Assembly: GCA_022829145.1 (NCBI GenBank)
Contig: CM040742.1
Location: forward strand, 8,243,538-8,307,537
Origin: Albula goreensis
Taxonomy: Eukaryota > Chordata > Actinopteri > Albuliformes > Albulidae
Length of the DNA stretch: 64,000 nt
Direction: 5' to 3'
Of this stretch, positions 48,937-64,000 are shown in pieces. The notes under the pieces are model-generated. The model worked only from the letters and a program-made list of their open reading frames with translations, did no database searches and was not told where the DNA came from. Every line of letters begins with the position of its first letter. Position 1 is the first letter of the stretch. The position numbers were made by a program, and so were the translations under genes.

Positions 48937-50416
48937 CTGGATGAGAAACAGAAAAACACAGGTGCAGAGAAAGGGAGAGAGATAGAGAGAGTAAGCAAGA
49001 CAAGGAGGAAAAATGAAAAGGAAAAGTTACTTAACTGTTACTCAAGGGTGAACACCAAATACACACACAGTTGGATATTATGCATGACAGGGTATGCTTG
49101 TTGGTGAATGATTTGCAATTATAATGGAAAATTAACAATGATTAGGCAACAAGAATATTGGTCGAAGCTGCTAGCTATTTAATTAAGGTTTGTGGGAAAT
49201 TCATTATTGAATGAATGATTATTTTTGCTTTCTATGAAAGCAGGCTGGATGCTAAATATGACTGCATGAATTTAAACGGTCAGACTAACATTCATAAAGA
49301 ATTATGGCAGTCAATAATAAGCTTAGCAAGGGTATACTTTGCTATAGCAACTGAGAAAGTAGTTTCTGCAGTAGTAGCCATGGCATCTTGACAAAATCTA
49401 ACAATCTATGTATAACACTCTCATGGTAAACAAATATACCTTTATTATTTTCATACCATGTCCATATCAAATCTCCATCTTTCTCAAGATGATTTCTAAA
49501 AATGAATCTGAAAATTCAAACAGTACTTTATCTTGTACTGGAAAGTTCAAAATTGTATTTGTATTACAAATTGGTCAAAATCACAGACATTATGGTTCTT
49601 TCTATAACACAAACACAACATGTGGCATGAACATGTGACATCAATCATTAATCTTAAATCAGTTCAACTGAATGAACTCACTATCCTTTATACTCCATTC
49701 TCAGCTCAAGATCTCACACCACAAAACTGATAACTACAAACAACAGGATGACACAGTAGTCTTTGGCTCAATTAATCACATGGTCTTTTAATAAATGTAT
49801 ACAGAACTCTGATGCTGTGTGAGTGGAAATGTAAATTAGATGTAGGATAAAACATAAAATGAATTGCTTGCATAATCTTCAATGCTGTTTCAGAGGTATC
49901 AAACGGCAGAGTTTGTCATGATCTGTGATATTTGTTTGTTGTTGCTGTTAAAAAATGGTTGAGTTCAGTCACATTGTTGTCATTTGTGGCAAAAATTTTG
50001 AGCAATTTAACAAAACAAAGGTGTGTTGTTTTTTGGATTTCACAAGGCACTAAGATAAAATTAGGAAGGTCCAATTTCAAAGCTGATGTACTCCTTCACT
50101 TCATCAGTACCTTTAGTCACTACATAGCTAAATCACTTTACATAGCTATCTGTAAATCAATGATATATTAAGATCTACAGTATGAGAAAATGCAATGCTG
50201 ATACAGTTTTAATAATTGTTGTTTAGAAACCATGTATAAAACCACTATGTTGTTTTTTTAAAACAGTTAAACTGGCTTTAAACACTATCTGCAAAAGCCT
50301 TGTCTTTCCTGACAATGCAGAAACAGCAGTGAAGGCAGTATGAGAGACACTTCCACATGATGTTTAAGAAGAAGAAAAGTTTTAGGGGATCACCTGGTAT
50401 CTCTTTGTTGCCTCAC
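48937..50416 (-). other. arhgef9: arhgef9 intron, nothing recognised
   Basis: AT-rich. A purine-rich GAGA tract lies at 48968-49000 next to the acceptor (its complement forms a CT-rich pyrimidine tract). No other repeat family was recognised. Confidence 0.75.
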
Positions 50417-50485
50417 CTTTCTGTTTAGTCACCTTTCGCACTGTCATGGCAGCTTGCCGCTTCTGATACTCAGATATTTCAAACC
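50417..50485 (-). CDS. arhgef9: arhgef9 exon: post-PH segment (69 bp)
   Basis: Encodes GFEISEYQKRQAAMTVRKVTKQK, the helix that follows the PH domain in collybistin. The borders are TTTCCAG|GG and AAAG|GTGAGG, and the phases fit both neighbours. Confidence 0.95.
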
Positions 50486-51658
50486 CTGGAAATCAGATGT
50501 ACAATTTGCACAATTCAAACCATAGAAGTAAATACATTGCTACCCATATGGATGGAATAAATAAAGGCAAGGCAATATGCAAGTTTGTGGGAAATTAAAC
50601 CACTGTAGCTGAGTGACACTTCCCATAGCCCTCTATGAGTTTTAGTTAAACTGTCTCCATCACACCCACCAGCCCACATTACTAGTGGCTCAATTGATTT
50701 ATTTATCTCTCTATGCAAAACTGACCCTGGTGGGCCTGTACTTCAACAAGCAACACTTGACTGGGACATGAAGACAAAGAAATGCATGAGAACAGGACAT
50801 TTAAATTAGTCTCATTAAGATTCATCATCACCATTCAATACAGTGTGTTTTTCAGCCTGGTAACCTGTAGCTATTGGTTATTGAGTGTAAGCAGAACTTC
50901 AGTGGTGCAGAGTAAGCTTTTTCAGCTAATTGTAGCTTGCTAGGTGTATAATTGTTGGAATACAAAAGCAAATGCTGAAAAAAATAAATGCAGTAGCTAA
51001 TCTAGTCTAGCTAACCAACTATTAAAACTGTAGGTAAACTTTTTGACATTTATACTGGCAGAACGTCTAATTGAGATACATTAAAAAATTCTGATTCAAA
51101 AGGTTACTGAAGACTGACAGAACAATCTTGAGCTTTTGCACATTGAGACTGACACACTTTGGTCTCAAAGCATAGTCACTGCTTTTTGTTTGAAGTCTGA
51201 TGTCTTGCAGATATAAAAAGAAATTTGATTAACTGTACTTTCCTTTTAGATGTGTCAATAAGAATTCCACAAAGCAGTCAACTTAATATTCTAAGTTGAT
51301 TGTAGTGAGTGCACAACGAGTAAACAGTCACTTCAAAGCTGACTTTAGCAATGCTTGACATGTCCTGTCTTGCAATGCACTTTTATCACAGGGAAGATTT
51401 AATCAAATTGCCTTTTAGGTTTTCAAAGTAAAACAAGAACTTTGAATTTTTGACCAGTAAATGCAGTGTGCCATGCAAACCCTTCATTGTGTGGCTCCAT
51501 GACCTGATGCAAGCAAACCTTATACCCGGTCTCAACAGCCTTCTGTTTGAAAACAATCTGACAGTTCTCCTCACGAAGATAGAGTAACCCAACAGGAATG
51601 ATCAATGGAAGGCACCTTAGACTCATTATATCTCTGGGATTTTGGGCAAAGCACTTAC
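50486..51658 (-). other. arhgef9: arhgef9 intron, nothing recognised
   Basis: AT-rich, no repeat family or RNA gene recognised. The donor is ATAG|GTAAGTGC, a near-perfect consensus. Confidence 0.75.
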
Positions 51659-51902
51659 CTATTTTCTCATCTTCTTGCACCATTTTGCGCTCCTCATGGA
51701 AGGCCCTGAGCCACCGGATCTTCTCCTCCAGCTTTTTGGCTAGGAAAAGGTGGATCTCCTCCGTGTCCTTGTTATGCAGCTTGAAGGCGTTCTTGACGCT
51801 GACATTGAAATCGTCGTCCCTGCCATCGTCAGCGTCAATCACCTCATACCTGTCCATGTCAATGCGGCCTTTGTAGTACAGAATGTCTCTGCGTATCAAG
51901 TC
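51659..51902 (-). CDS. arhgef9: arhgef9 exon: central and C-terminal PH domain
   Basis: Enters in phase 0 after CCCTACCAG and is 244 bp long. It encodes [20 protein letters not shown], a [18 protein letters not shown] strand pair, [14 protein letters not shown], and the PH helix with the conserved Trp ([21 protein letters not shown]). This is the phosphoinositide-binding PH domain that anchors collybistin at membranes. Confidence 0.97.
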
Positions 51903-54900
51903 CTGGTAGGGAAGAATAAATGACAGTATCACTCTCCTCCTAGCTGCCAGTAATAGCATTCAAGATGTACATCATTCACGTCAGCCGCAACACTAGGCTG
52001 CCACTTCTCCCATTTCTTCTTAGACATGTTGTTATGTAACACAATTTCTTTGTCTACTTCCTGAGAAAATCTGTTCCTGGAACTCAACTTCATCTGAAAA
52101 ACCTTACAGGTGCTTTCACTTAGAAGACAACTGGTGTTCTGCCGCTTAGTCGGTCTGTAATATCTGTACATGTCAAACAGAACGAGACATCATCACATTA
52201 TCCTCTTATTCAAACGGAGGAGAACATGTATTAGTTTTAAAGACTTCAGTTGGTAAAACAGATGAGAAACTAATACTGAGAATAATAGCCTAATTAAAGT
52301 TTCTCAACATGAAACATCAGAATAAAAAAATGTTTTTATACCATCTTAATGGTCATTACTTTCAACAATGATGATTAAAATCTCACACCTCTGTTCTCAC
52401 AGTCATAGACATATGAGATAAATAAAAAAAACAGAATATCTGAAAAATACATTTTTCACAGCAATGTATAAGCTAAAATGAAATTGTAGCATTGAGCTTT
52501 GTCCTGTAGCAAAAGTGTCTGATTTGGACCAGTTATTCACTACATTCACTGAGTTTAGCAATCAGAATCTGGGCCTTTTATAGGGAAGTTGCATTGCATC
52601 TGATACATATTTGCAGCACTGCTAACAGATTCACACTGTATCACATGTATCACGAAGGGCAGTGTTCCGTACGTCACAGTTAGCCCTCATCAAATGTTAA
52701 ATCTCCCAACAGATGTGCTGCCACTTCATTAAATAACCATAATGTGTCACTCACAAAAATAAACCAGTCTGCAAAGCTCTTGTCATAACTTCCCAAACTC
52801 TATTCTTAGAATGTGTGGAAGTATGTGATAATGACAATATGTTTCAGATCTTGGCTTTCAGGACTACATCAATTTCACTGCCCCGAATGCAGTTTTAATA
52901 AACTGAACCACAAAAGCTTTCTTTCTATCAAGGACCAAGACTTTCACAGAGGCAGATTTTCATTTGATTCAGGACATTAGCCATGCATTATTCATTGGAT
53001 TGAGTTTCAACTACATCCAAATGCCTCCTTTTCTATGCAAAATTTTGCAGAAGCTGATTCTGCTACTACAGGGATGAACTTGAGCCATTCAATTTTGGAA
53101 GCATTTTTTTCATTATTTTCTATTGTGGAAGGAGCATTTGCAAGCTGTAAACACATCCCATTATTCCTACATTCCCTGCTAATTCAGATGGGTTTCGGCT
53201 GGCACATCCTCTGAAGCTTGTGCAGCCTTTTCACACTGACAGCCAGAGGACAACCGTCAAAGGCAGGCCAAAGGTGTACAGATGACCAAACGTGCTGCTA
53301 CTGCTTTGAAGTCCACAGATGAAAGCTAAAAGGTGAGATGTTCACGATTTGTGGTTGTTGTTTCTGTTATTGTTTAACCAGGCAAACTAATATGTTCTGT
53401 GCCTGGGCCGTGCCAGAACTGTATTATGGTACTCCCTTCCATTTACTCTGCATTTACCTTTACGGCTATGGTAATGGTTTACATCATTGCATGAACATCA
53501 CATATTAATTAGCATTTACTGTACACTGCATTGGATCGTTTCTTACATAATCCATGCCTTATTTTCCTCTAAGATTCTCTGTGAAAATTAGGTTTAATAG
53601 CATGATATGTGGTATAAAGAAATATTTTAGTAACCGATTGACTAACAGGTGGTGATTGCCCTGAGCCTCTCATCTGTGCAGACTTAGAACCAGGTCTCCA
53701 CAGATCTACAGCATGTACAACCTACATTTCTAAAACCAAACAAATGTAAACAGTTTAAAAACTTGCAAGTTAAAATTTACTATATGGTAGACTTTCTTGT
53801 GCATGATATTGGTGTCAAATGATGCTGAGACACCACTTGGTGGGTATATTCTAAAAACATTGTAGAAAACAGAGTAACGGAAAAAAGTAAGCCACTTATC
53901 TTCTGCTTTCATTATTGCCATGAGTGCTGTACCACCTCTTTTCTTGGTTTGTTGAAATATTGTTGTTGGGCTATTGGTACCTATTCCTCTGAATAATTTA
54001 CAAATATGTCTGACTTGTTAGTATGAGTCGACTGTTTGTAGAAAGACAGGCCTGTCATACTTCATCTGTATTTTTGTTTCTTTCTTCAATCAATGGCTTT
54101 CTTATTTACATGTTTAACAATATTAGCAGAGGTTATGTGCAGAACTCTGGCACTGGAGGGTCACAGTGAATGGCTGTATTTGTTGATACCAGTCACCCTG
54201 TTTCCGCTAGGTAATTATATGCATACTGCATTGACAGTCATCTCGCAAAGATCAGACCACAGTGTGAAATATTTGATGTGCAGATGCAAGAACAGTTTTT
54301 GGATGTTATTCATAGAGTGGATGATGTCACCAGACAGATCCTTTTCCAATTTTCGGTTCCTATGCCCTCTGGGCTGCAGAGACTAGACTACAGAGGCCCT
54401 GCTGCATACAAAATGATATTCTTGTGTATGACAAAGTTGGCTTTATCAACCAGTGTGAAAATTACTCGCTAGCATCTCTGAGATTTGAAGTTTCATTGAT
54501 TACCACAATGTTACAGAAGACTTCTGTATTGTTTGCAAATAATCTATTTACTAACATCACTCACATTTCTGAAATGTAGGTTTTCATCTGTATTGGTATA
54601 CTGGTTAATAGTTACCTGAGCTGTGTGTTATAGAGAGTTCACTTTCAGCTCAAGCCCTATTGTCGGAATTCAGTATGCCATTAACAGGATGGGTCACTTG
54701 TTTATGCCAGTTCAGTAATGCACGCACATCTGTTTCTCAAGTCTTCACCTCTGGTTTATGTTGCTGAGAACCTGCCTTATGGTGTGTCTACCATTGCTGG
54801 TGTTGGTGAGCAAAAGTCTGTGGGTTTGGTTCTGGCCATGATAATTGTAGGTCTTGTTAAATGTGCTGCAACACCATCAAAAACACAAACCCTGGTTGAC

Positions 54901-55285
54901 ACTGAAAAGATGGCTTCTACAAGTATTGGCTGCTTATTTACCATTATAAGCTTGTCTGGAGTGATACAACAATAGATTGGAGTGAACATTTCAATTTAAA
55001 TCATTAAGACAACAGTCATTGCTCATCATGTGGCATCTTCTGCTTGAGTTTGAGGAATATAATCACTCTTCTTCTTCTTCTACTTCATTATTATAAAGCT
55101 TATTACTACTACTACCATTACCAATCCTACCACTTCTACTAATAAAAATGTTATTTTATCGAAATATAAAGTGATTTCAAATTCCATGGGTTTAATTTGT
55201 GCTCTCCTGGCCTTAGCATTCTCAGCGAATAAGCTCAAATACCAGACATGTGGCTTTTCGCTTGCTATAGTGGAGTGAGACTGAC
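51903..55285 (-). other. arhgef9: arhgef9 intron, one unexplained open frame
   Basis: Mostly AT-rich. An 80-codon minus-strand frame at 51929-52171 ends just upstream of the PH exon and has no recognised domain. Open frames at 54093-54975 on the plus strand are also unassigned. Confidence 0.7.
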
Positions 55286-55417
55286 CTTTTTGCACAGAAC
55301 CATCTGGTGGTCGAACAGAAAGAAGACCCTCTGCTGGCTCCTCCCGTATGGCTGGTATATCCAGGACATTTCCCCAGTGTACACCAGCTCTGAGCTCCTG
55401 TCCAAAATGTCATCACC
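55286..55417 (-). CDS. arhgef9: arhgef9 exon: DH-PH junction and first PH strands
   Basis: Phase 0 at both ends, 44 codons, between CTCTGCAG and AAAAAG|GTCAGT. It encodes [38 protein letters not shown] and MVLCKK. These are the first beta strands of the PH domain of collybistin; the [15 protein letters not shown] run separates it from ARHGEF4 and SPATA13. Confidence 0.96.
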
Positions 55418-58400
55418 CTGCAGAGACAGAGGACGACATCATTTCATTCATTATTCATGTTCATCATTAATATTCATTATGCCATCATCAACAAAGGATT
55501 TTCCATGCAGCAAAAAGAAACATGGACAAATCATGATCGCAACGGCAATAAAAACATACAATTCAGTGATGTAATGAAACATGAATGGAATCAACTATTC
55601 ATTATAACTTGACAATAAACACAATATCTCTGAAATGAGGGGAGGAGGTCAACTTGTCCTCCCTCTTCACTCATACACCGAATGAATACTTTGTTCCTTG
55701 TTTTTTGATTGGTACAAGTTCAGAAAATGCAAGCAAAATACAACCCATAAGGTTCAACGCTGCCTTATTCTTATACTGTTACAATGCATTGCTATTGTCT
55801 AGTATGCTGACCTAAACAGTGTTCACTAATGTATTCCAGTGAGTGCCGCCCTGGGTTAGAGGCACTGAGAGATCAAACAAACACAAGGTCGTGATGGACG
55901 CCCATGAGTCAGTGAAATGCACTCTAATGAGCGTGACAGGCTTTTTAGGCACAAATGTTGGCATGCTTCATTCTGACTGAGTGACTCTGATATGTGCAAT
56001 GAAAATGATCACGGGCAGGGGTCCACAGATGCACTTCCATGCTCATTTAAAATGCACCGTTAAAAACACAATGCTGCTTCTCCCGCTGTACGAGAATACA
56101 TGTTTAACAATTTGCATTCTGCTTGTGGGTCTGCAACTTGCAGGCGGTTGCTTTCCTGTTCCAGCACCTCAGGGTGGAACTGTTCAGAACAAAGTGGAAT
56201 GGCCCAAAAAAAAAACAAGCTGCCAAACTGGGTACATTCAGTCATTGCCTGATTATGTCAACCATCAAATCAAACGCAAAACCAAACTGAGTACTCTAGG
56301 TACATAAGCTGAGAGCAAGTCCGAGAAAGAATCTCAACAAAGTATCATCTAACTCTTTTTGAATCAAAATGAAATGAAAGGGAAAAAAGTTTCAAATACC
56401 AGTATAAATTATTCATCAGTACATGTCCACACTACCTTCCGTTATGTTAAACCCCCAGTCGATCTAATTCTAGAGATTAAAGGATAATGTGGAATTTTTG
56501 TCCATGCTCTGAGCTACTATTCCATGTATTGCTTGCCTGCGCATTATTAAAAATACTCAATTAGTTATTATTTGTGCGGAAATGACTTTTCCTGGTGAAA
56601 CAGCTCGGTCTACACGGGTTCCTCCGGGGTGGAACGATGCGCTTAGGTGCAGCCCCATAGGACAGCCAGCACTGTGAGGCTTTGAAGTGGCTCAGTCATT
56701 TCAGAGGCATCCATTACCTACAGCAACACTTTGGCTGCTTCTGACATCTTTTTTTCCAAACAGGCTTTATAAATAATAAATGTGCATTTTTTTCATATCT
56801 CTCATGGTTTGCTTTTGTTTTGTTTCCATTTACATATTTTCTATTTTTCGCCACAAGCAACTCAGCAAACAAACGAGTCACTGATGTTAAAAATAGCAAA
56901 AAGTGGGTGACAACTTGAATTTCACCTTACAACCACGAAACAGGAACTTTAAGACCTTGAGGCCTTATACTGGGGATCACAAAAATTCAAAACATAACCT
57001 TCTGAAGGGAGCATAAGCATTTGAAATTAAGTTTGAAAATGAATGAATACAACTTTTCACTAGGTGTTTTTTGTGGTCACTGACAGTAATAAAATCCATT
57101 TTGTTGGAAAAAATAAATTCTTGCTTAAATGTCTTGCTTTAAATGAGGAGACCACTGTGATTCAATTAAATCTTAGCTTCACAAATATGACTGAAAAGTT
57201 GAAAGACAATTAGACAATTAAGCTAGTTTGTACTCCACAGACTTTCATTCAACTTGTTAAATGCTAACTGTAGTCCAGTACATTTTTAAGATGATTACTT
57301 TGGAATGAACAAACAGAAATTAAAATGAAACTGGTAGTCTCTGCTGGTCACTTCTCTTCTTTGAGTGAATGACATGGAAATGAAACTTGAGATGTTCAAC
57401 ATCATGTAAAGTTCTGTGAATGGATTCATTCATATTTTTGTGTATTTGATATTTAATTGCTATTAAATGCTTAAAAGGTGAAGTATCTTATACATTATGT
57501 GGACTAAAATTGTGTCTTTCCTCCAAATTATTGTTTATTTTCTCAAAAATGTACAAACTCTTACTTTTTTTTAAAGTACATAGCCATGAATATGCTAGTC
57601 CAACAAATCAGTCTTCCTTCAGTCTGGGTGTAAGGGCTCAATTTGTCTTTTTGGAGGATGAGGTCCCTCATTACCATCACAGTGAGCTCCTTGCCTTGGA
57701 ATGGGAAGTGATTGATGAGATCATCAGTCATGGCCACCTCTCAAGCAGGGCCTCACCCCCCAACCTCCCCCCTAACCCCCCAGCTATTAGAAAGGTCACC
57801 TTCGCTGTGTGCTCACAGCAACACTCATTGATTGGCTGGTGATCCTCTCATCTGGGTGTCTGCCTCCTGGGTGTGCTCTTGTCATAAGAGGGTGGAGAAT
57901 TTAAAGCATGGCTAATGAAACAGCATGTAGCAGTTACACTACAGCATGTCATATTGCCGGGGGTGCTGCAGATTAAATCAAGATTCACTGGGTTTAATCC
58001 ATCCACCACAAATGCATTTATGCCTAATCAAAATATATGCACATGGTATAGCTATTTTCAAAATCTGACTGAAATAATATCTTAAAAAGAATCTGTTTGA
58101 ATATGTAAAAACTGTTCAAATTACACTGACATGGTAATGTTTTTCATGATACTACAATGGTCATTCCTCCAAATATGTAGATGTCTTAAGCTGCTTACAT
58201 ACTGCCCAGTGCCCTTTCATTAAAACACTGGCAGGTTCACATTGCCCAGACAAAAAGCATCAGCTGTGCACACAGAATACATTACTTTTACAATTTGTTT
58301 CCTCCATCATTTTTTAACACATCTATGTATTCAAAAATCTGAACATATTTTTATGGATTTGGTCACTTGGAATGTAAAATTACACTGCAAATTACAGTAA

Positions 58401-59636
58401 AGTGGCTGAAATGTTTGAATATAATGGTTCTATATTGAATGGCTGAAGTGAATTCCTCAAATGAAAGTTTTGGTAATGCTAATCCACGGGGGTATGTCTC
58501 CCTTCAGACTGATTCTGAGGTGCTTGTAAATATGGCCCCTTGATTCTAAGATGAGGTCACTTACTCAGATGCACCTATGTTTTACTTGCATATAGCAAAA
58601 TATATTCTGCTTGCAGTTAGCTGAATGTAAAAAATTATTGAGGATATTTTACTGTGCAGGTCTACATTTCTGTCCAAAAGTCAGCCTTCAAATGATCAAA
58701 CATCTATAGCAGAAAAATGTTATAAAATTGACATGGACTGAACCAAGTACTGGGCTGAAGGATGACTGAAGAATGATGAAATTAGGTAAAATTACAACAG
58801 CACATCTGTATGTTATCCCCCAGTATCTCATACCAATCCAAAGCTCTGAAACCATGGTCCATTCAAACTGAAGAATACTGCATTTGAAACATTTTTTCAA
58901 CACAACCCCTTAGTGGCTGTGTTTCCCCAGTACAAGTGTACTTACGATTCCGATGGTATGTTAAATAAAATGAATTATGTGCTGTCACTCCAACATTTTC
59001 ATTTACACTTGTGTTTGGAGGACGAATGCCCAATAGTAAAGGGTTGCAAATGAGCTGGAAGATATAGATCTAATGATAATTCTCCTCACACCTAAGGGAC
59101 AAACACATGCATATGCATGATGCATATTTCAATTTCAATCATCAAGAGTTAAGTCTCTTAAGCCTCTGAACTAAAATCCTAACATCAGCGCAGATGATAG
59201 CTTGAACAGTACATTTGCACAGAACTGTCAATACAAAGTTCTCTTTGAAGATTGCTATGAATCCTACAAGAATGGGCAAAATGCATCATTCAGTTATTCA
59301 GCTTTGTTCTCCACAGAATACAGAGTAAACAGCTGCGGGAATCTGAACTGCCAGAACAAAAGAAAGGCACAAGTCTTTTGAGAGGAGATGTTTTTCTTGA
59401 CCTGACATGAGATGAGAATAGGAGAATAAATAAGCTCTGTAAATTTGTCTGGGTAAAAAGCTGATGCTAAATATGTAAATATGTTAATGCACCTGTACAC
59501 ATGTGTGCGTCTGTGTGAGTGTGAGCTCCTGCATGTCTATGTATGTGCATGTGTTTGTGTCTGCACATAATATGTGTCTGTAATGTTTGTGTGACCTTAT
59601 TGCATATATGAGTATGTGCCTGTGTACATGTTGGTT

Positions 59637-59638
<2 letters not shown>

Positions 59639-59688
<50 letters not shown>

Positions 59689-59690
59689 TT
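59639..59690. repeat. (TG)n microsatellite
   Basis: An almost pure run of about 20 TG units followed by TATGTGTGTT, inside a wider TG-rich stretch from 59500. Confidence 0.95.
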
Positions 59691-60495
59691 TGTTCCCTGT
59701 TCTAGTTACAACTTCACTCTTGCCCAAGAACACAATTGCAGACCCATGTCTAGGCTCTCTCCATGGGTGCCTTTTTGAATACACATGGACCCTCTAATCC
59801 TGACAGACTCTGAGATTATGTAATACAGGACGACATTCATAACAACTCAGCAAAAAGAGGAACACGGCATCCTGGGAAATGACCTCTGGCATTTCAGACA
59901 CATGTTAGAATTATGTAATTTTGCTACTCTGTCTGGAAGGAACCTCCGGTTTTCTCTCCTGTACCTTTGATTACAGAAATGGCCCCAAGGTGTAAAGGAA
60001 TCATTGTGCATGCAGCACTTAAAGTTTTGTTGCAAATTATGCAGATTTTTGCTGACAATGAAAAAAAGAACCGTACACTGTCAGATTCAGGGTCAATATT
60101 AACTGGAGTAAGTAGAAAAAAATATATTGCTGTGTGCAAAATAATTTCTTGTTCATCAAAAGTCAGTGTAATTTTAGCATTGCTTAATGTCCTTCAGAAT
60201 CCAGCATCAAATTCAGCATTGTTCTTTTATTCCTCTGTTGTTGATTGTGATGGTAAATGTAATTAAAATGTATTTTTGTCCAAATATTTTTCCCTTGGTT
60301 TTAACCTCCTGTGCTTCTTTGGGATTCCAGGTGGCTCTCACTGTGAAGACGTTTGCTCTGCAAGCAAAGCATGAACCTGGTCCCGGCTGCACCTTTGCTG
60401 ACTGTGGTCAGCGGTCTGCATTGGTGAGGCTACAATTGGCCTAGCCTTGCCATTGAATGATCAGGGGTAAGCCAGCTAGTTCCTAACACTGTCGC

Positions 60496-60577
60496 GCGCA
60501 CACACACACACATACACACACACGCCACAAACGCATGCAAGCACACACACAAACGCATGCACGCACACGCACACACA
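60496..60577. repeat. CA/CGCA-rich microsatellite
   Basis: CGCGCGCACACACAC followed by CACACA and repeats of ACGCATGCA. Alternating purine-pyrimidine sequence; it produces low-complexity open frames only. Confidence 0.9.
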
Positions 60578-61188
60578 TTCATGGAAGGAGCCTCTGGGTG
60601 AATCGTATTTACAGCTGGCAAAACCCTTAAAAGGCAGGAAATTCACAAAATTGCGTAAACTTTACACTGGTGTTTGCACTGAAAAGGCTTTTCAGAAAAT
60701 TGTGTTAATGACTCTAATAGATTCGCTAAGTCAGGCAACTTCACACAATATGTGCCAACCTTCAATTGCTAAAGATTCAAATGTTCTCTCAAGCTGCCAT
60801 ATGGATACTCCTCAGAGGAACACAAAGTGATGACTTCAGCTTCATTAGAAAACAAATTCCTTTCATCCTTAAAGCATTGCTTGATACAGTATGCAGGTTT
60901 CTTGATAAGTGTTGCGCATCACTTTAAAATAATACATTAATGAGTTCAGAATCCTTGCTTGTATACCTTTTTAATGTGCAGTGTCAGCATTATCCTTCAT
61001 TCATGACACCATGTTGGCTGTGCTGTCATTTATTGAAATTGGCCACAGAATTTTGTGACTCCTCATCCATAGAAATCAATACATTTCTATAAAATGCTTC
61101 AACTCTCCATCTCACTAACAGGAATGATATTAGGGAGCAAGCAAGTGGAAAGACTGTCATTGGATTTGATTGTGCCTGACGTGCCTCA

Positions 61189-64000
<2,812 letters not shown>

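Noticed and set aside
54093..54975. Hydrophobic plus-strand frames in the arhgef9 intron
   Set aside because: No start context, no recognised family and no splice partners; not reported as genes.

Overview
This 64 kb window looks like nuclear DNA of a ray-finned fish, most likely a teleost. Short coding exons with GT/AG-type borders are separated by long AT-rich introns. Long CA/TG microsatellites and fish-type repeats fill the gaps: Tc1-like transposase remnants, an L2-type LINE fragment, SINEs with a TGTAA tail, and a Ty3/gypsy element. There are no prokaryotic operons, CRISPR arrays or rRNA. The species cannot be named from the sequence.

Region 1 (about 1-30,400, plus strand) is gab3, a GRB2-associated docking/adaptor protein. 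Nine exons can be joined in phase: 2236-2539 (PH domain), 18250-18445, 19007-19477, 21244-21299, 22129-22390, 24545-24635, 26441-26525, 28062-28172 and 30287-30403 (stop). With one surplus base removed from exon 4 they give 563 residues. Adding the roughly 24 residues of exon 1, which lies upstream of the window, brings the total to about the length I recall for human GAB3 (about 586). Two oddities stand out: a frame break inside exon 4, and an inferred GC-AG intron after exon 3. The p85 (YVPM, YIPM), GRB2 (RPPK, PPVNRDLKP) and SHP2 (VDYVQVD) motifs are kept.

Region 2 (about 30,400-48,750) is the intergenic gap between two convergent genes. It holds a composite repeat at 35637-39850, flanked by a 9-bp direct repeat (CAATGCAGT). 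Inside is a broken minus-strand Ty3/gypsy retrotransposon. Its integrase lies upstream of its reverse transcriptase, the unusual order of the Gmr1-like group. One LTR and a proline-tRNA-like primer site are visible. A tRNA-type SINE lies at 41777-41947.

Region 3 (48,755 to beyond 64,000, minus strand) is the 3' half of arhgef9 (collybistin, a Cdc42 exchange factor). Five exons, all in phase, cover the end of the DH domain, the PH domain and the conserved C-terminus. The SH3 domain and most of the DH domain must lie beyond base 64,000.

The two genes are not known to act together: gab3 works downstream of growth-factor and cytokine receptors, and arhgef9 at inhibitory synapses with gephyrin. 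No clear novel defence or metabolic system was found. The most noteworthy items are the gab3 frame break, the GC-AG intron, the INT-before-RT retroelement and two perfect hairpins.
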